Part shown: positions 39,007 through 48,080 of the stretch, in pieces
Layout: each line of letters starts with the position of its first letter
Numbering within the stretch: position 1 is the first letter of the stretch
NCBI RefSeq assembly: GCF_047272945.1
Contig: NZ_JBKOPS010000018.1
Location: 1-51,122 of the forward strand
Direction: 5' to 3'
Origin: Rubrolithibacter danxiaensis
GTDB taxonomy: Bacteria > Bacteroidota > Bacteroidia > Sphingobacteriales > Sphingobacteriaceae
DNA: 51,122 bases
The notes under the pieces: generated by a model
Seen by the model: only the letters and a program-made list of their open reading frames with translations
Told to the model about the DNA's origin: nothing
Databases searched by the model: none
Made by a program: the position numbers and the translations under genes

Positions 39007-41373
39007 TTACTGCAAATAAACATACGTAATTCCATCGCCGCCCCTATCCGCATGTTCGTCTTCCATCCTGCTTACCTGCGAATATTTCCTCAGATAATCC
39101 CGAATAAGTTTCCGCAGTATTCCATCTCCTTTACCGTGAATTATTTTCAAACTCGGAAAGCCCATCATAATTGCCTTATCCAAATATTTTTCTATTTCAT
39201 ACAAGGCTTCCTCTCCACGCATGCCTCGCACATCCAGTTCAGGTTTAAATTGAGCAATACTATCTGAAATAGCGGATGAATATGATTTTCTGATCTCTTT
39301 AGGCACTTCCTGTCTGCTTATTTTTTGTACCCGTTTCCGTTTTACTACTGACCGAAGATCACCCATTGCAAGTATAACATTGTCTTTTGCAACATCTATA
39401 ACCTGGCCAATAGTATTCGAATCAGAAAGTTTAACCCAATCGCCGGCAGCGAGTTCATCTGTTTCAGGCTTTACTGTAGCTTTCTTTTCTTCTTTCACCT
39501 CATTTCTACGCAATTCCTGCTGCAAATTCTGCCTTAGTTGCTGTGTTTTTACTTTATCAGCTTTGCTTTCTTTTATTTCTGATATCGTATTTTCAACCAG
39601 CTTATTTGCGTTCAGAATAATACTTTGAGCCTGTTGTTTGGCCTCTTTCAGTATTGATTTTTTGTTTTCTTCCAGGTACACGTTCAGCTTTTCGTTTTGT
39701 TCAAGCAGTGTCTTCACTTTTCTTTCCTGCTTTTCGAGTGCTATCCGGTTTTCCAGTAAAGCCTTTTTATCACGTTCCAGATCTACAAGTAGCGTATCTA
39801 CCCGCTTTTGATGCTCTCCAATCTTATTTTTTGCTGATTGAACAACGTATTGCGGCAACCCTATCTTTTGTGCTATCTCAAAAGCATATGAACTGCCCGG
39901 TTTTCCTGTTTCCAGAATATATAGCGGGCGCATTTCAAGGTTATCGAAAAGCATCGAAGCATTTTCCAGTCCTTCTGTCGCATTTGCAAAAATCTTAAGA
40001 TTGGAATAATGGGTGGTAATCACTCCCCTGATCTTTTTCCGGTTCAATGCTTCCAGAACTGCTTCTGCGATAGGCCCGCCAAACTGAGGATCAGTACCTG
40101 TTCCGAATTCATCTATGAGTACCAGTGTTTTGCCATTTGAATTTTCAGTAAAGTGCTTCATTTTAGAAAGATGGGCGCTGTACGTGCTTAGATCGCTCTC
40201 AATGGATTGGTCGTCTCCTATGTCTGCAAAAATTTGCTTAAAAATTCCAACTTTAGAATGCCCGTCTGCGGGAATTAACAATCCTGCCTGCACCATAATC
40301 TGTAAAAGCCCCACCGTTTTCATAGCCACAGACTTCCCTCCCGCATTGGGGCCCGAAACTACAACTACCCTTTGTTTTTCATTAATACTGATATTTAAAG
40401 GAACAACAGTATGATTTTCTTTTTTAAAATTCAGAAGCAATATCGGATGTCGTGCATTTACAAGTTCAATTGAAGCCTCATTAAGCAGTTCAGGAAGTTC
40501 GGCTTCCACATCAATTGAAAATAAGGATTTAGCCCGAACAAAATCCAGTTTGGTAAGCAAACTATGGTACGAAAGAAGTAGCGGAACATACGGCCGCAGT
40601 TCATCTGTAAGGGCCGTGAGTATTTTCACAATCTCCCGCCTTTTATCAAACTCCAGATCGCGTACCTTGTTGTTTAAATGAAAAACTTCTTCGGGTTCTA
40701 CATAAACTGTTTGCCCCGAAGCTGATTCATCGTGAACAAAGCCTTTTAACTTTCGTTTATTCTCTGCAAGTAAGGGAATACATAAACGCCCGTCACGAAT
40801 GGTTAAATTTCCATCGGCTGTCCAGCCGCTATTCTGAGCACTTTTAAAAATAAATTCTATCCGTTTTCTTGCTTCAAGTTCGGCTTTTGCAATACCTGAA
40901 GTTATTTCCTGAAGTTCTTTTGAAGCGTTCGTCTTTATCTTTCCTTTCTGATCGATAATTGCTTCTATTTTACGAATTATACCTTTCTCTATTGGAAGAT
41001 GTTCAAAAAGCGCCTCCAGGTTCGGATACTGCCCTTCCCGTTCATTAAAATAATGAATAACAGAAAATACAGTAGTTAATGAAAGCAAAACATGAAAAAA
41101 TTCCTCTTCGGTAAGAAAAACACCTTCTATCCGTGCTTTCTCAGCTAAATTTCGGATATTATAAAAATGATGAATTGGCAAGGGGGCATCATTTAACAAA
41201 ATATCTCTGAATTCTGAAGTCTGGCGAAGAAACTTATTAATCTGATCAAAATTGCTCATCGGTTGAATTTTGTCAACCATCCGCTGGCCCATTTCACTAA
41301 GGCAATGCCCTTTAATCAGTTCTTTTATCTCTGTAAATCCTAATTTATCTTTTGCGTTTTCGGGGTAAATCAT
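39007..41373 (-). CDS. mutS2: MutS2 (DNA recombination / ribosome-rescue ATPase-nuclease)
   Basis: A 788-aa MutS2. The N-terminal region holds the core and clamp domains; the ATPase has Walker A 'SGPNAGGKSVAMKT' (about 338-351), 'IFADIGDDQSIESDLSTYSA' (Walker B region), and 'LVLIDEFGTGTDPQFG'. A coiled coil of about 100 residues follows, then a C-terminal Smr nuclease domain (about 711-788) with 'LDVRGMRGEEALYEIEKYLD' and 'IIHGKGDGILRKLIRDYL'. MutS2 suppresses homologous recombination and, in Bacillus, splits collided ribosomes. The DUF4296 gene is 2 bp upstream on the same strand, so it is co-transcribed. Confidence 0.96.
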   Translation of the reverse strand: MIYPENAKDKLGFTEIKELIKGHCLSEMGQRMVDKIQPMSNFDQINKFLRQTSEFRDILLNDAPLPIHHFYNIRNLAEKARIEGVFLTEEEFFHVLLSLTTVFSVIHYFNEREGQYPNLEALFEHLPIEKGIIRKIEAIIDQKGKIKTNASKELQEITSGIAKAELEARKRIEFIFKSAQNSGWTADGNLTIRDGRLCIPLLAENKRKLKGFVHDESASGQTVYVEPEEVFHLNNKVRDLEFDKRREIVKILTALTDELRPYVPLLLSYHSLLTKLDFVRAKSLFSIDVEAELPELLNEASIELVNARHPILLLNFKKENHTVVPLNISINEKQRVVVVSGPNAGGKSVAMKTVGLLQIMVQAGLLIPADGHSKVGIFKQIFADIGDDQSIESDLSTYSAHLSKMKHFTENSNGKTLVLIDEFGTGTDPQFGGPIAEAVLEALNRKKIRGVITTHYSNLKIFANATEGLENASMLFDNLEMRPLYILETGKPGSSYAFEIAQKIGLPQYVVQSAKNKIGEHQKRVDTLLVDLERDKKALLENRIALEKQERKVKTLLEQNEKLNVYLEENKKSILKEAKQQAQSIILNANKLVENTISEIKESKADKVKTQQLRQNLQQELRRNEVKEEKKATVKPETDELAAGDWVKLSDSNTIGQVIDVAKDNVILAMGDLRSVVKRKRVQKISRQEVPKEIRKSYSSAISDSIAQFKPELDVRGMRGEEALYEIEKYLDKAIMMGFPSLKIIHGKGDGILRKLIRDYLRKYSQVSRMEDEHADRGGDGITYVYLQ

Positions 41374-41375
41374 TT

Positions 41376-41888
41376 CTACTTTTTAGCTCCTGGCTTCTTT
41401 GCTGAATCCTGCGACATGATTTTCTTTTTATTAAAAATTTTCTGCAGTCTTTTCTGCTCCTTATCTTTCTTTATCGAATCTGCTTTTCTTTTAGCATCCT
41501 GTTCTGCTTTTTTCTGTTTTTCTTTTTCCTCTTTTTCGAGTTTCAAACGCATTTTCTCTGCTTCCTTTTCTTCTTTCTTTTGAAGCGAATCCAGTTTTTT
41601 TTGCACTATCAGATACATATCTTTTAACTCGTTCGATTTTGTATAATACTTTAGACTTTGTGCAAATCCAGCCGAATCTGTGTTATATTTCTTATAAATA
41701 GACTGGTATAAAACAGGTGTTACATTTCTCGCCGAATCTGGCGGCACCGAATTTACATAGCCATCTGCCAAATGAATATCTGTTAAAGCATTTACCATCT
41801 TCTCTTTTGCAATTATTCCATTAGGGACGGTATCTGAACAGCTTTGAAAAAAAAACAACAGTAAAAGCAAGGGTATTAAACGGTTCAT
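41376..41888 (-). CDS. DUF4296 lipoprotein with charged coiled-coil tail
   Basis: A 170-aa lipoprotein (signal ends 'FFQSC', Cys17). Residues about 24-95 match DUF4296 ('IIAKEKMVNALTDIHLADGY', 'VLYQSIYKKYNTDSAGFAQS', 'LKYYTKSNELKDMY'). The last 75 residues are an almost pure Lys/Glu coiled coil. The family is restricted to Bacteroidota and its function is unknown. It is 2 bp before mutS2 and divergent from yggS with a 44-bp shared promoter gap. A cell-envelope protein beside a DNA or ribosome factor has no obvious shared pathway. Confidence 0.82.
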   Translation of the reverse strand: MNRLIPLLLLLFFFQSCSDTVPNGIIAKEKMVNALTDIHLADGYVNSVPPDSARNVTPVLYQSIYKKYNTDSAGFAQSLKYYTKSNELKDMYLIVQKKLDSLQKKEEKEAEKMRLKLEKEEKEKQKKAEQDAKRKADSIKKDKEQKRLQKIFNKKKIMSQDSAKKPGAKK

Positions 41889-41932
41889 TCGTAATTTAGT
41901 CGGCTATTAATAAGATGTAAAATTAAGCATAA

Positions 41933-42622
41933 ATGAGCATAGCAGCCAATTTATTAGCAGTTAAGAAAGAAGCAGAAGCAGCAAAGGTAAAATTGATTGC
42001 TGTATCTAAAACAAAACCTGTCGAGGAGATTATGGAAGCCTACAATGCTGGGCAACGGGTGTTTGGCGAAAACATGGTTCAGGAATTAGCGGAAAAGCAG
42101 GAGAAATTACCCCAGGACATAGAATGGCATTTAATAGGCCATCTGCAAACTAATAAGGTTAAATACATTGCTCCTTTTGTTCATCTTATCCATTCTGTAG
42201 ATAGCTTAAAATTGTTACAGGAGGTAGATAAACAGGCAGCTAAAAATAAACGTATTATTGATTGCCTGTTGCAAATTCACATTGCCGACGAAGAAACAAA
42301 ATTTGGTCTTGACTTTGATGAGGCTGTAGAACTGCTCCGCTCGGAAGAATTTGCTGTGTTAAAAAACATACGGATAACCGGGCTTATGGGAATAGCAACA
42401 AATACCGACAATGAAAAGCAGATCAGGGATGAGTTTTATGAATTAAAAACTTTTTTTGAGGGAATAAAGCAAAGTTTTTTCCGTAAAAACGACTACTTCA
42501 GAGAAATCTCGATGGGAATGTCGGCAGATTACAAAATTGCGATAGAACAGGGAAGCACCATGATCAGGTTAGGAAGTACTATTTTCGGTAAACGAGTAAT
42601 TCCGCACTGGAAGAACAATTAA
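41933..42622 (+). CDS. YggS/PLPBP-family PLP homeostasis protein
   Basis: A 229-aa PLP-binding protein of the YggS family. It controls free pyridoxal phosphate rather than catalysing a reaction. The PLP Lys is K26 in 'LIAVSKTKPVEEI'; 'AGQRVFGENMVQELAEKQ', 'IEWHLIGHLQTNKVKYI', 'IHIADEETKFGLDFDEA' and 'ISMGMSADYKIAIEQGSTMI' are hallmark stretches. It heads a compact plus-strand operon: the GNAT gene begins 18 bp after its stop. Confidence 0.95.
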   Translation: MSIAANLLAVKKEAEAAKVKLIAVSKTKPVEEIMEAYNAGQRVFGENMVQELAEKQEKLPQDIEWHLIGHLQTNKVKYIAPFVHLIHSVDSLKLLQEVDKQAAKNKRIIDCLLQIHIADEETKFGLDFDEAVELLRSEEFAVLKNIRITGLMGIATNTDNEKQIRDEFYELKTFFEGIKQSFFRKNDYFREISMGMSADYKIAIEQGSTMIRLGSTIFGKRVIPHWKNN

Positions 42623-42640
42623 AATATAATCATCCTACGA

Positions 42641-43144
42641 ATGCAGATAAAAATCCGCGAAGCGAAAAAAGAAGACTGTTCGCGTTTGCTTGAGCTAATT
42701 CGTGAACTTGCAGAATATGAACGTGCTCCTCAGGAAGTAACAGTTACTTTAGAAGAATTTGAAACTGCCGGCTTTGGAGAAAATCCCGTCTGGAAAGCTT
42801 ATGTAGCAGAAGCAAATACTAAAATAGAAGGCTTTGCTTTGTATTACATACGATACTCTACCTGGAAAGGCTGCCGGCTATACCTGGAAGATTTTATTGT
42901 TACAGAAGAACTTAGAGGAAGAGGTATTGGCAAAAAGCTTTTTGAAATTATGATAGCGGAGGCAAAAGAAAAAGGATTTAATGGAATGAGCTGGCAGGTG
43001 CTCGACTGGAATGAGCCTGCTATAAACTTCTATAATAAATACGAGGCTGCTATGGAAGCGGGCTGGTTGAATGCAAGTTTGTCTAAAGAGCAGTTACAGG
43101 ATTTCGATATACCAGAATACATTTCCAATGACAGAAGTATTTAA
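42641..43144 (+). CDS. GNAT N-acetyltransferase (diamine acetyltransferase-like)
   Basis: A 167-aa GNAT enzyme similar to spermidine/diamine acetyltransferases: 'IREAKKEDCSRLLELIRELA' opens the fold, 'FALYYIRYSTWKGCRLYLED' and 'DFIVTEELRGRGIGKKLFEI' hold the acetyl-CoA pyrophosphate loop (R-G-R-G-I-G), and 'GMSWQVLDWNEPAINFYNKY' follows. Substrate is uncertain. Its end overlaps the lysC start by 17 bp, so translation of the two is coupled. Confidence 0.9.
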   Translation: MQIKIREAKKEDCSRLLELIRELAEYERAPQEVTVTLEEFETAGFGENPVWKAYVAEANTKIEGFALYYIRYSTWKGCRLYLEDFIVTEELRGRGIGKKLFEIMIAEAKEKGFNGMSWQVLDWNEPAINFYNKYEAAMEAGWLNASLSKEQLQDFDIPEYISNDRSI

Positions 43145-44387
43145 GTTTGGCGGAGCATCTGTTAAGGATGCCGAAGGAATAAAAAACCTAGCTCAGATAG
43201 TAAAGCTAAACAGCAATAAGAACCTGCTGATAGTTGTTTCGGCAATGGGAAAAACCACCAATGCTTTAGAAGAACTTACCAAATCTTATATCAATCAGGA
43301 CGAAAACGTAAATGAAATATTTAGTGCAGTAAAAGATTACCACTTTCACATTCTTGAAAATCTTTTCGCCCACAACCACAAAGTTTTCGACGAAGTAGCT
43401 AATACTTTTGTAGAGATTGACTGGATTATAGAAGAAGAACCAGCAGAAAACCATGATTTTGTGTACGATCAGATTGTTTCTCTCGGCGAACTTGTGTCCA
43501 GTAAAATTGTTGCCGCCTATTTAGAACAGGAGGGAATACAAACAAGGTGGCTGGATGCCCGCAGCTATATTCACACAGATAATACGTACCGCGAGGGACA
43601 GGTAGACTGGGATAAAACACGATCTGCCATTCAAAAACTCAACGAAAATATCTCAAAAAGCTGCTGCGTAACACAAGGATTCATCGGCGGAACTTCGGAA
43701 AATTACACAACAACACTGGGGCGGGAAGGCTCTGATTATACCGCCGCCATTTTTGCATCCTGCTTTAACGCAGAGGCAGTAACTATCTGGAAAGATGTTC
43801 CCGGAGTGTTAAACGCTGACCCTAAACTTTTTAATAATACCCTCAAATACGAGGAACTCAGCTATACTGAGGCGCTTGAAATGACTTACTACGGCGCTAC
43901 GGTTATTCATCCCAAAACAATAAAGCCTTTAAAAGCTGCTAACATTCCACTATACGTAAAGCCTTTTATGTTCCCCGAGCAAAAAGGAACCGTTGTTAAA
44001 AACGTTACTGATTCAGTTATTAAAACTCCTGCCATCATAGTTAAAAATGAACAAGTATTAATTTCGCTTACCACAAAGGATTCCTCATTTATTACAGAAA
44101 ATCATTTAAGCGATATTTTTAAAGTCTTTGCAGAGATGAACATTAAAATAAACATGATCCAGAATTCGGCAATCAGTTTTTCTGCATGTTTTGATTTTAA
44201 CGACTTACGGTTTGAAAAAATACAGGAACAGTTAAAAGATTATTATAATTTCAAATACAATACAGGCCTTAAACTCCTTACAGTTCGTCATCCAAAGCAA
44301 AATTTAATAGACGAACTATCTGAAGGAAAAACAATATTAATGGAGCAAATAAGCAGAAATACAGCGCAATTAGTTATAAAAGATTGA
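43128..44387 (+). CDS. lysC: Aspartate kinase
   Basis: A 419-aa monofunctional aspartokinase, the first step to Lys, Thr, Met and diaminopimelate. Start ATG at 43128 gives 'MTEVFKFGGASVKDAEGIKN' (nucleotide-binding K-F-G-G); an upstream in-frame start would only encode a stray extension inside the GNAT gene. 'VVSAMGKTTNALEEL', 'VSLGELVSSKIVAAYLEQEG', 'TLGREGSDYTAAIFAS' and 'TYYGATVIHPKTIKPL' are catalytic. The C-terminal ~115 residues form ACT-like regulatory domains. It overlaps the GNAT gene by 17 bp and the next gene by 4 bp. Confidence 0.95.
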   Translation: MTEVFKFGGASVKDAEGIKNLAQIVKLNSNKNLLIVVSAMGKTTNALEELTKSYINQDENVNEIFSAVKDYHFHILENLFAHNHKVFDEVANTFVEIDWIIEEEPAENHDFVYDQIVSLGELVSSKIVAAYLEQEGIQTRWLDARSYIHTDNTYREGQVDWDKTRSAIQKLNENISKSCCVTQGFIGGTSENYTTTLGREGSDYTAAIFASCFNAEAVTIWKDVPGVLNADPKLFNNTLKYEELSYTEALEMTYYGATVIHPKTIKPLKAANIPLYVKPFMFPEQKGTVVKNVTDSVIKTPAIIVKNEQVLISLTTKDSSFITENHLSDIFKVFAEMNIKINMIQNSAISFSACFDFNDLRFEKIQEQLKDYYNFKYNTGLKLLTVRHPKQNLIDELSEGKTILMEQISRNTAQLVIKD

Positions 44388-45562
44388 ATCCTTCTATTTT
44401 AGATCGTGAAGTACAGGAATTTATCAGGCAACACACTGCTTCTGATGTTAACCCGATTCTGCTAAAAAAAAGTCCTTTTGCAACTGTAAGCTCAAAAGAA
44501 ATTGCTGAGCAGATTGATAGCCGGAACAGATGCGAAAAAAAATTGCCCACCTGGTTTAATACGCCTCAAATTTATTATCCCCCAAAGCTCGCTGTTGAAC
44601 AGTCTTCGTCGGAGGCTACGGCTGTTTATAAATCACAACTGGCAATAGGAGGCTGTCTGATTGATCTTACAGGAGGATTCGGCGTAGATTCATATTTCTT
44701 TTCCTCTAAAGTCAATGAGCTTATTCATTGTGAATTAAATCCTGATCTATCAGATATTGCACAATATAACTCCAAAATTTTAGATGCAAAAAACATCCGG
44801 TTTATAAACGGCAACGGAATTAATTATCTACAAAATACAGATACAATTTTTGATACGATTTATATTGATCCTGCACGGAGAGTTGAAAACCGAAAAGTAT
44901 TTTTATTAAAAGATTGTGAACCGGATGTGGTTAGCAATTTTAAACTTTTACTTTCCAAAACCAGGCGATTAATTATAAAAACCTCTCCTTTAATTGATCT
45001 GCAATCCGGATTAAAAGAACTCGCTAATGTAAGTGAAATACATATTATCAGCGTAAAAAATGATTGTAAAGAAGTTTTATGGGTTATTGATAAAGATTTT
45101 GAAGGAGAAGCAGCAGTAAAATGTGTATTACTGAACGAGCAGCAAAAACAAAGCTTTTCTTTTAACTTTTCGGAAGAAAAATCAATTGCACAGGTAGATT
45201 ACAGCAAACCTGAAAGGTTTTTGTATGAACCCGATGTAGCCCTGTTAAAAGCAGGATGCTTTAAACTGATAACAAAGCGGCTCGAAATAAAAAAACTTCA
45301 TCCCAATACTCATTTATACACTTCAGAAAACCTGGAAAACTCCTTTCCAGGAAGAAAATTTAAAATTGTTTCTGCAGGCAGCTACAAAGATTTTATCAAA
45401 TACTCCCGAATAAAAAAAGCGAATATTATTACCAGAAATTTCCCTTCGAGCCCCGAACAGTTAAAAAAGAAACACAAATTAGCTGATGGTGGCACCGATT
45501 ATTTAATTTTTTGTACAGGTTCTGAATCTGAGCTGTTAACACTACATGCAGAAAGGATATAA
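44384..45562 (+). CDS. SAM-dependent methyltransferase with THUMP-like domain
   Basis: A 392-aa protein. A Rossmann methyltransferase core has motif I 'LIDLTGGFGVDSYFFS' and 'TIYIDPARRVENRKVF' (DPARR block), typical of the Bacteroidota 'THUMP-like domain' methyltransferases. The substrate is unknown; an RNA target is likely by analogy. The start is TTG within TTGA, overlapping the lysC stop by 4 bp, so it depends on re-initiation. No in-frame ATG exists near the N-terminus, and the sequence 'NPSILDREVQEFI' looks like the true beginning. Confidence 0.82.
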   Translation: MNPSILDREVQEFIRQHTASDVNPILLKKSPFATVSSKEIAEQIDSRNRCEKKLPTWFNTPQIYYPPKLAVEQSSSEATAVYKSQLAIGGCLIDLTGGFGVDSYFFSSKVNELIHCELNPDLSDIAQYNSKILDAKNIRFINGNGINYLQNTDTIFDTIYIDPARRVENRKVFLLKDCEPDVVSNFKLLLSKTRRLIIKTSPLIDLQSGLKELANVSEIHIISVKNDCKEVLWVIDKDFEGEAAVKCVLLNEQQKQSFSFNFSEEKSIAQVDYSKPERFLYEPDVALLKAGCFKLITKRLEIKKLHPNTHLYTSENLENSFPGRKFKIVSAGSYKDFIKYSRIKKANIITRNFPSSPEQLKKKHKLADGGTDYLIFCTGSESELLTLHAERI

Positions 45563-45593
45563 AAAAAGCCCCGGTAATTCCGAAGCTTTTTTT
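45561..45593. terminator. Bidirectional terminator after methyltransferase gene
   Basis: Seven A plus GC pairs with GC plus seven T, a 2x2 internal loop and a CGG/CCG inner stem with a 5-nt loop. It overlaps the stop of the methyltransferase gene and lies 17 bp from the cold-shock gene stop; works both ways. Confidence 0.85.
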
Positions 45594-45610
45594 GTATGGT
45601 ATATAACAAC

Positions 45611-45808
45611 TTATACTTTTCTCACATTTACAGCCTGCAAGCCTTTGCGGCCTTCGGCAACTTCAAATTGTACATCATCGTTATCACGTAAGCTATTTAC
45701 TCCGCCTTGTACATCTTTAAAATGAACGAAGATTTCTTTACCATCTTCTCCAGTTATAAAACCATAACCTTTTTGGGTGTTAAACCATTTTACTTTTCCA
45801 GTTTTCAT
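45611..45808 (-). CDS. Cold-shock protein, CspA family
   Basis: A 65-aa single cold-shock domain. RNP1 'KGYGFITGEDG' and RNP2 'EIFVHFKDV' are both intact, and it starts 'MKTGKVKWFNTQ'. It binds single-stranded RNA/DNA and melts RNA structure at low temperature or generally. The 137-bp gap upstream to the peroxiredoxin gene is long for this window and may contain a structured leader, as in many csp mRNAs, though I could not draw a convincing thermoswitch. Confidence 0.95.
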   Translation of the reverse strand: MKTGKVKWFNTQKGYGFITGEDGKEIFVHFKDVQGGVNSLRDNDDVQFEVAEGRKGLQAVNVRKV

Positions 45809-45945
45809 AAATTATTGTATTAAATTCTGCCTAATCAGCCGTTTAAGAATTCCTGAAAAAGAAAGGTTTATTAATCAGATAGACTTGAAAACAGTGATAA
45901 ACGTATTCAAATATAAAGATTTATTCTAATTCAAGTATATCAGCA

Positions 45946-46581
45946 CTACTTATTAGGTTGTGGTGTCATACGTAAATATGGTTTAACTTCGCGATATCCT
46001 TTTGGAAATTTGGAAGGAATATCTTCTGTTTTAATAGACGGAACTATTACTACTTCCTCTCCTTCTTTCCAATCGGCCGGAGTTGCTACGCTGTAATTTG
46101 CCGTTAATTGCAATGAATCAATAACGCGTAAGATTTCCTGGAAATTACGGCCTGTTGATGCAGGATAAGTAATCATCAGTTTAATGGTTTTATCGGGGGC
46201 GATAATGTATAATGAACGCACTGTAGCCGTTGCAGATGCATTGGGATGGATCATATCGTAAAGCTCTGCCACTTTTCTGTCAGGGTCAGCAATTAACGGA
46301 AAGTTAACCTCTACATTTTGTGTTTCATTAATATCGTTAATCCATCCGTGATGTTTATCTACGGGATCAACACTTAATGCAAGTACTTTTACGTTCCTTT
46401 TCTTAAATTCATCACCCAATGCGGCAGTTCTGCCTAATTCAGTTGTACATACCGGCGTATAATCTGCAGGATGCGAAAATAAAACTCCCCAGCTATCTCC
46501 AAGGAATTCATAGAAATCAATTTCTCCCGCAGATGAATCTGCTTTAAAATTTGGGGCGACATCGCCTAATCGTAAGCTCAT
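45946..46581 (-). CDS. 1-Cys peroxiredoxin (Prx6-type)
   Basis: A 211-aa peroxiredoxin that reduces H2O2 and organic peroxides. The peroxidatic Cys45 is in 'HPADYTPVCTTELGRTAALG', and it is the only cysteine in the protein, so there is no resolving Cys. 'ALSVDPVDKHHGWINDI' and 'FPLIADPDRKVAELYDMI' follow, and the long C-terminal domain ('PADWKEGEEVVIVPSIKTED', ending 'KPYLRMTPQPNK') is typical of the Prx6 subfamily. The DUF72 gene is 82 bp upstream on the same strand. Confidence 0.95.
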   Translation of the reverse strand: MSLRLGDVAPNFKADSSAGEIDFYEFLGDSWGVLFSHPADYTPVCTTELGRTAALGDEFKKRNVKVLALSVDPVDKHHGWINDINETQNVEVNFPLIADPDRKVAELYDMIHPNASATATVRSLYIIAPDKTIKLMITYPASTGRNFQEILRVIDSLQLTANYSVATPADWKEGEEVVIVPSIKTEDIPSKFPKGYREVKPYLRMTPQPNK

Positions 46582-46663
46582 AGTATTTAATTTATAGGTT
46601 AAACATTATATCTACTAAGTTAGTAGGTTTTGTATGATATAAAATAATTGCAGTGTAAGATTT

Positions 46664-47569
46664 TCAGGAGGTTTTAATAAACTTCGGACTTTCTAACGAA
46701 ATATTCAACAATTCGTTAACTGTCTGTACCGTATAGTCTGCCAGTATAGGGGTGTCCTTTTCATCGTGCTGATGCAGGAAAAAGTACACGCTTTCCAATC
46801 CCTGCTCAACCCATACTTTTATTCTTGCAGCCCACTCATCAATGCGGGCATAATCGGTAAGATGAAGGCTATTACCTACAAAACGAATAAATGCTTTTGG
46901 AATCGGAAGTTCCATGTGTAAACAATCTCTACGGCCGCTGGCATCGGTTATTACCGCTCCTTTTTGCACAGATCTCAACATTTCAAATAGCTCTTTTCGC
47001 ACAACTACATCAGAAAACCAATCTCTATGCCGGACCTCTACAAAAACTTCAAAGTCTTGCGGTAAATATTCAAGATAGCTTTTTAAAATATCGAAATTTT
47101 TAGGTCCAAAATTATCGCTCAGTTGTAAAAAACAAGGTCCCAGAAATTGGCCAAATTCAGACACGGCAGCTAAAAACTGATCGGTAGCTTCTTCAGCATT
47201 TTTTAAACGTTTTATATGACTGATTGTCTGCGTAAATTTAGGGCAGAACTTGAAATTCTTCTGCTCTTTTTCTGCCTTTTCTTTCCATTTCCTAATCTGT
47301 TCCTTTGCCGGCATCATATAAAACAGCGCATTCAACTCAATACTATTGAAATGTTTTACATACTCATCCAGAAACTGCGCATCCTTAGTTTTTTCAGGAT
47401 AGATCATTCCTACCCATTCTTTCCTCCCCCATTTTGCACAACCAATATATACTTCCGTTTTAACGTTAACCCGTTTTCCTGGCAAAACCCGTTTGGTAAG
47501 TTCTGAATCTGCAGGTAATTTAAAATTCACCTGATCTAACTGATGGGGGGGAATAAAACCAAAATCCAT
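46664..47569 (-). CDS. DUF72 (YecE-like) protein
   Basis: A 301-aa TIM-barrel-like DUF72 protein. Family blocks: 'VYIGCAKWGRKEWVGMIYP' -type opening, 'YVKHFNSIELNALFY', 'FKFCPKFTQTISHIKRLKN', 'FLGPCFLQLSDNFGPKNFD' and 'FEVFVEVRHRDWFSD'. Function is unknown across bacteria. An N-terminal 40-residue extension precedes the barrel, as in other Bacteroidota members. It ends before the peroxiredoxin gene with an 82-bp gap. Confidence 0.9.
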   Translation of the reverse strand: MDFGFIPPHQLDQVNFKLPADSELTKRVLPGKRVNVKTEVYIGCAKWGRKEWVGMIYPEKTKDAQFLDEYVKHFNSIELNALFYMMPAKEQIRKWKEKAEKEQKNFKFCPKFTQTISHIKRLKNAEEATDQFLAAVSEFGQFLGPCFLQLSDNFGPKNFDILKSYLEYLPQDFEVFVEVRHRDWFSDVVVRKELFEMLRSVQKGAVITDASGRRDCLHMELPIPKAFIRFVGNSLHLTDYARIDEWAARIKVWVEQGLESVYFFLHQHDEKDTPILADYTVQTVNELLNISLESPKFIKTS

Positions 47570-47598
47570 AGTAAATAATTTGAAACATAAAGAAACAA

Positions 47599-47628
47599 AA
47601 AAGGGAGCTATGTTTGTAGCTCCCTTTT
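47599..47628 (-). terminator. Terminator of thrS-infC-rpmI-rplT operon
   Basis: A perfect 12-bp stem (AAAAGGGAGCTA and complement, 6-nt loop), 21 bp past the rplT stop. On the minus strand it continues CCCTTTTTTG and a T-rich stretch, a strong U-tract. It also marks the boundary before the DUF72 gene. Confidence 0.9.
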
Positions 47629-47648
47629 AATTTTACTGTTGGTTCTTT

Positions 47649-47993
47649 TTATTTTACTGCATCAATTATTGCTTTGAATGCTTCCGGTTCGTTCATTGCT
47701 AAATCTGCAAGAACTTTACGGTTTAAACCAATATTATTTGCTGCAAGCTTACCCATTAGCTGAGAGTAAGAAATTCCGTGGTGGCGTGCTCCCGCGTTAA
47801 TACGCTGGATCCATAAGGCTCTGAATTCTCTTTTTTTGGTTTTACGATCGCGGTATGCGTATTGTAAACCTTTTTCAACTGTGTTTTTTGCAATGGTATA
47901 AACCTTGCTTCTTGATCCCCAATAGCCTTTGGCTAAACCTAAGATCTTTTTTCTTCTTCTTCTTGACGCAACTGCGTTAACCGAACGTGGCAT
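47649..47993 (-). CDS. rplT: Ribosomal protein bL20
   Basis: A 114-aa L20, binding 23S rRNA early in 50S assembly. It starts 'MPRSVNAVASRRRRKKILGL' and contains 'AKGYWGSRSKVYTIAKNTVE' and 'RALWIQRINAGARHHGISYS', all standard. It is the last gene of the translation operon. In other bacteria L20 represses rpmI-rplT by binding its mRNA; the 87-bp spacer to rpmI here contains a GC-rich, structured stretch that deserves attention. Confidence 0.98.
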   Translation of the reverse strand: MPRSVNAVASRRRRKKILGLAKGYWGSRSKVYTIAKNTVEKGLQYAYRDRKTKKREFRALWIQRINAGARHHGISYSQLMGKLAANNIGLNRKVLADLAMNEPEAFKAIIDAVK

Positions 47994-48080
47994 GTTGTTT
48001 GTTTTTTGGCAGACGGCGTCGCATTTGCGAGCTTATCCCAACTACTATCGGGACCGCAGGCCTGGTTAAAAAATTAATTA
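47994..48080 (-). other. GC-rich structured spacer between rpmI and rplT
   Basis: An 87-bp spacer with a GC-rich core (about 48008-48066) unlike its AT-rich surroundings. On the minus strand it can form TCCCGA/TTGGGA and TCGCA/TGCGA stem-loops and contains AGGCCT. It may be an mRNA regulatory structure or a dispersed palindromic repeat. Confidence 0.5.
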
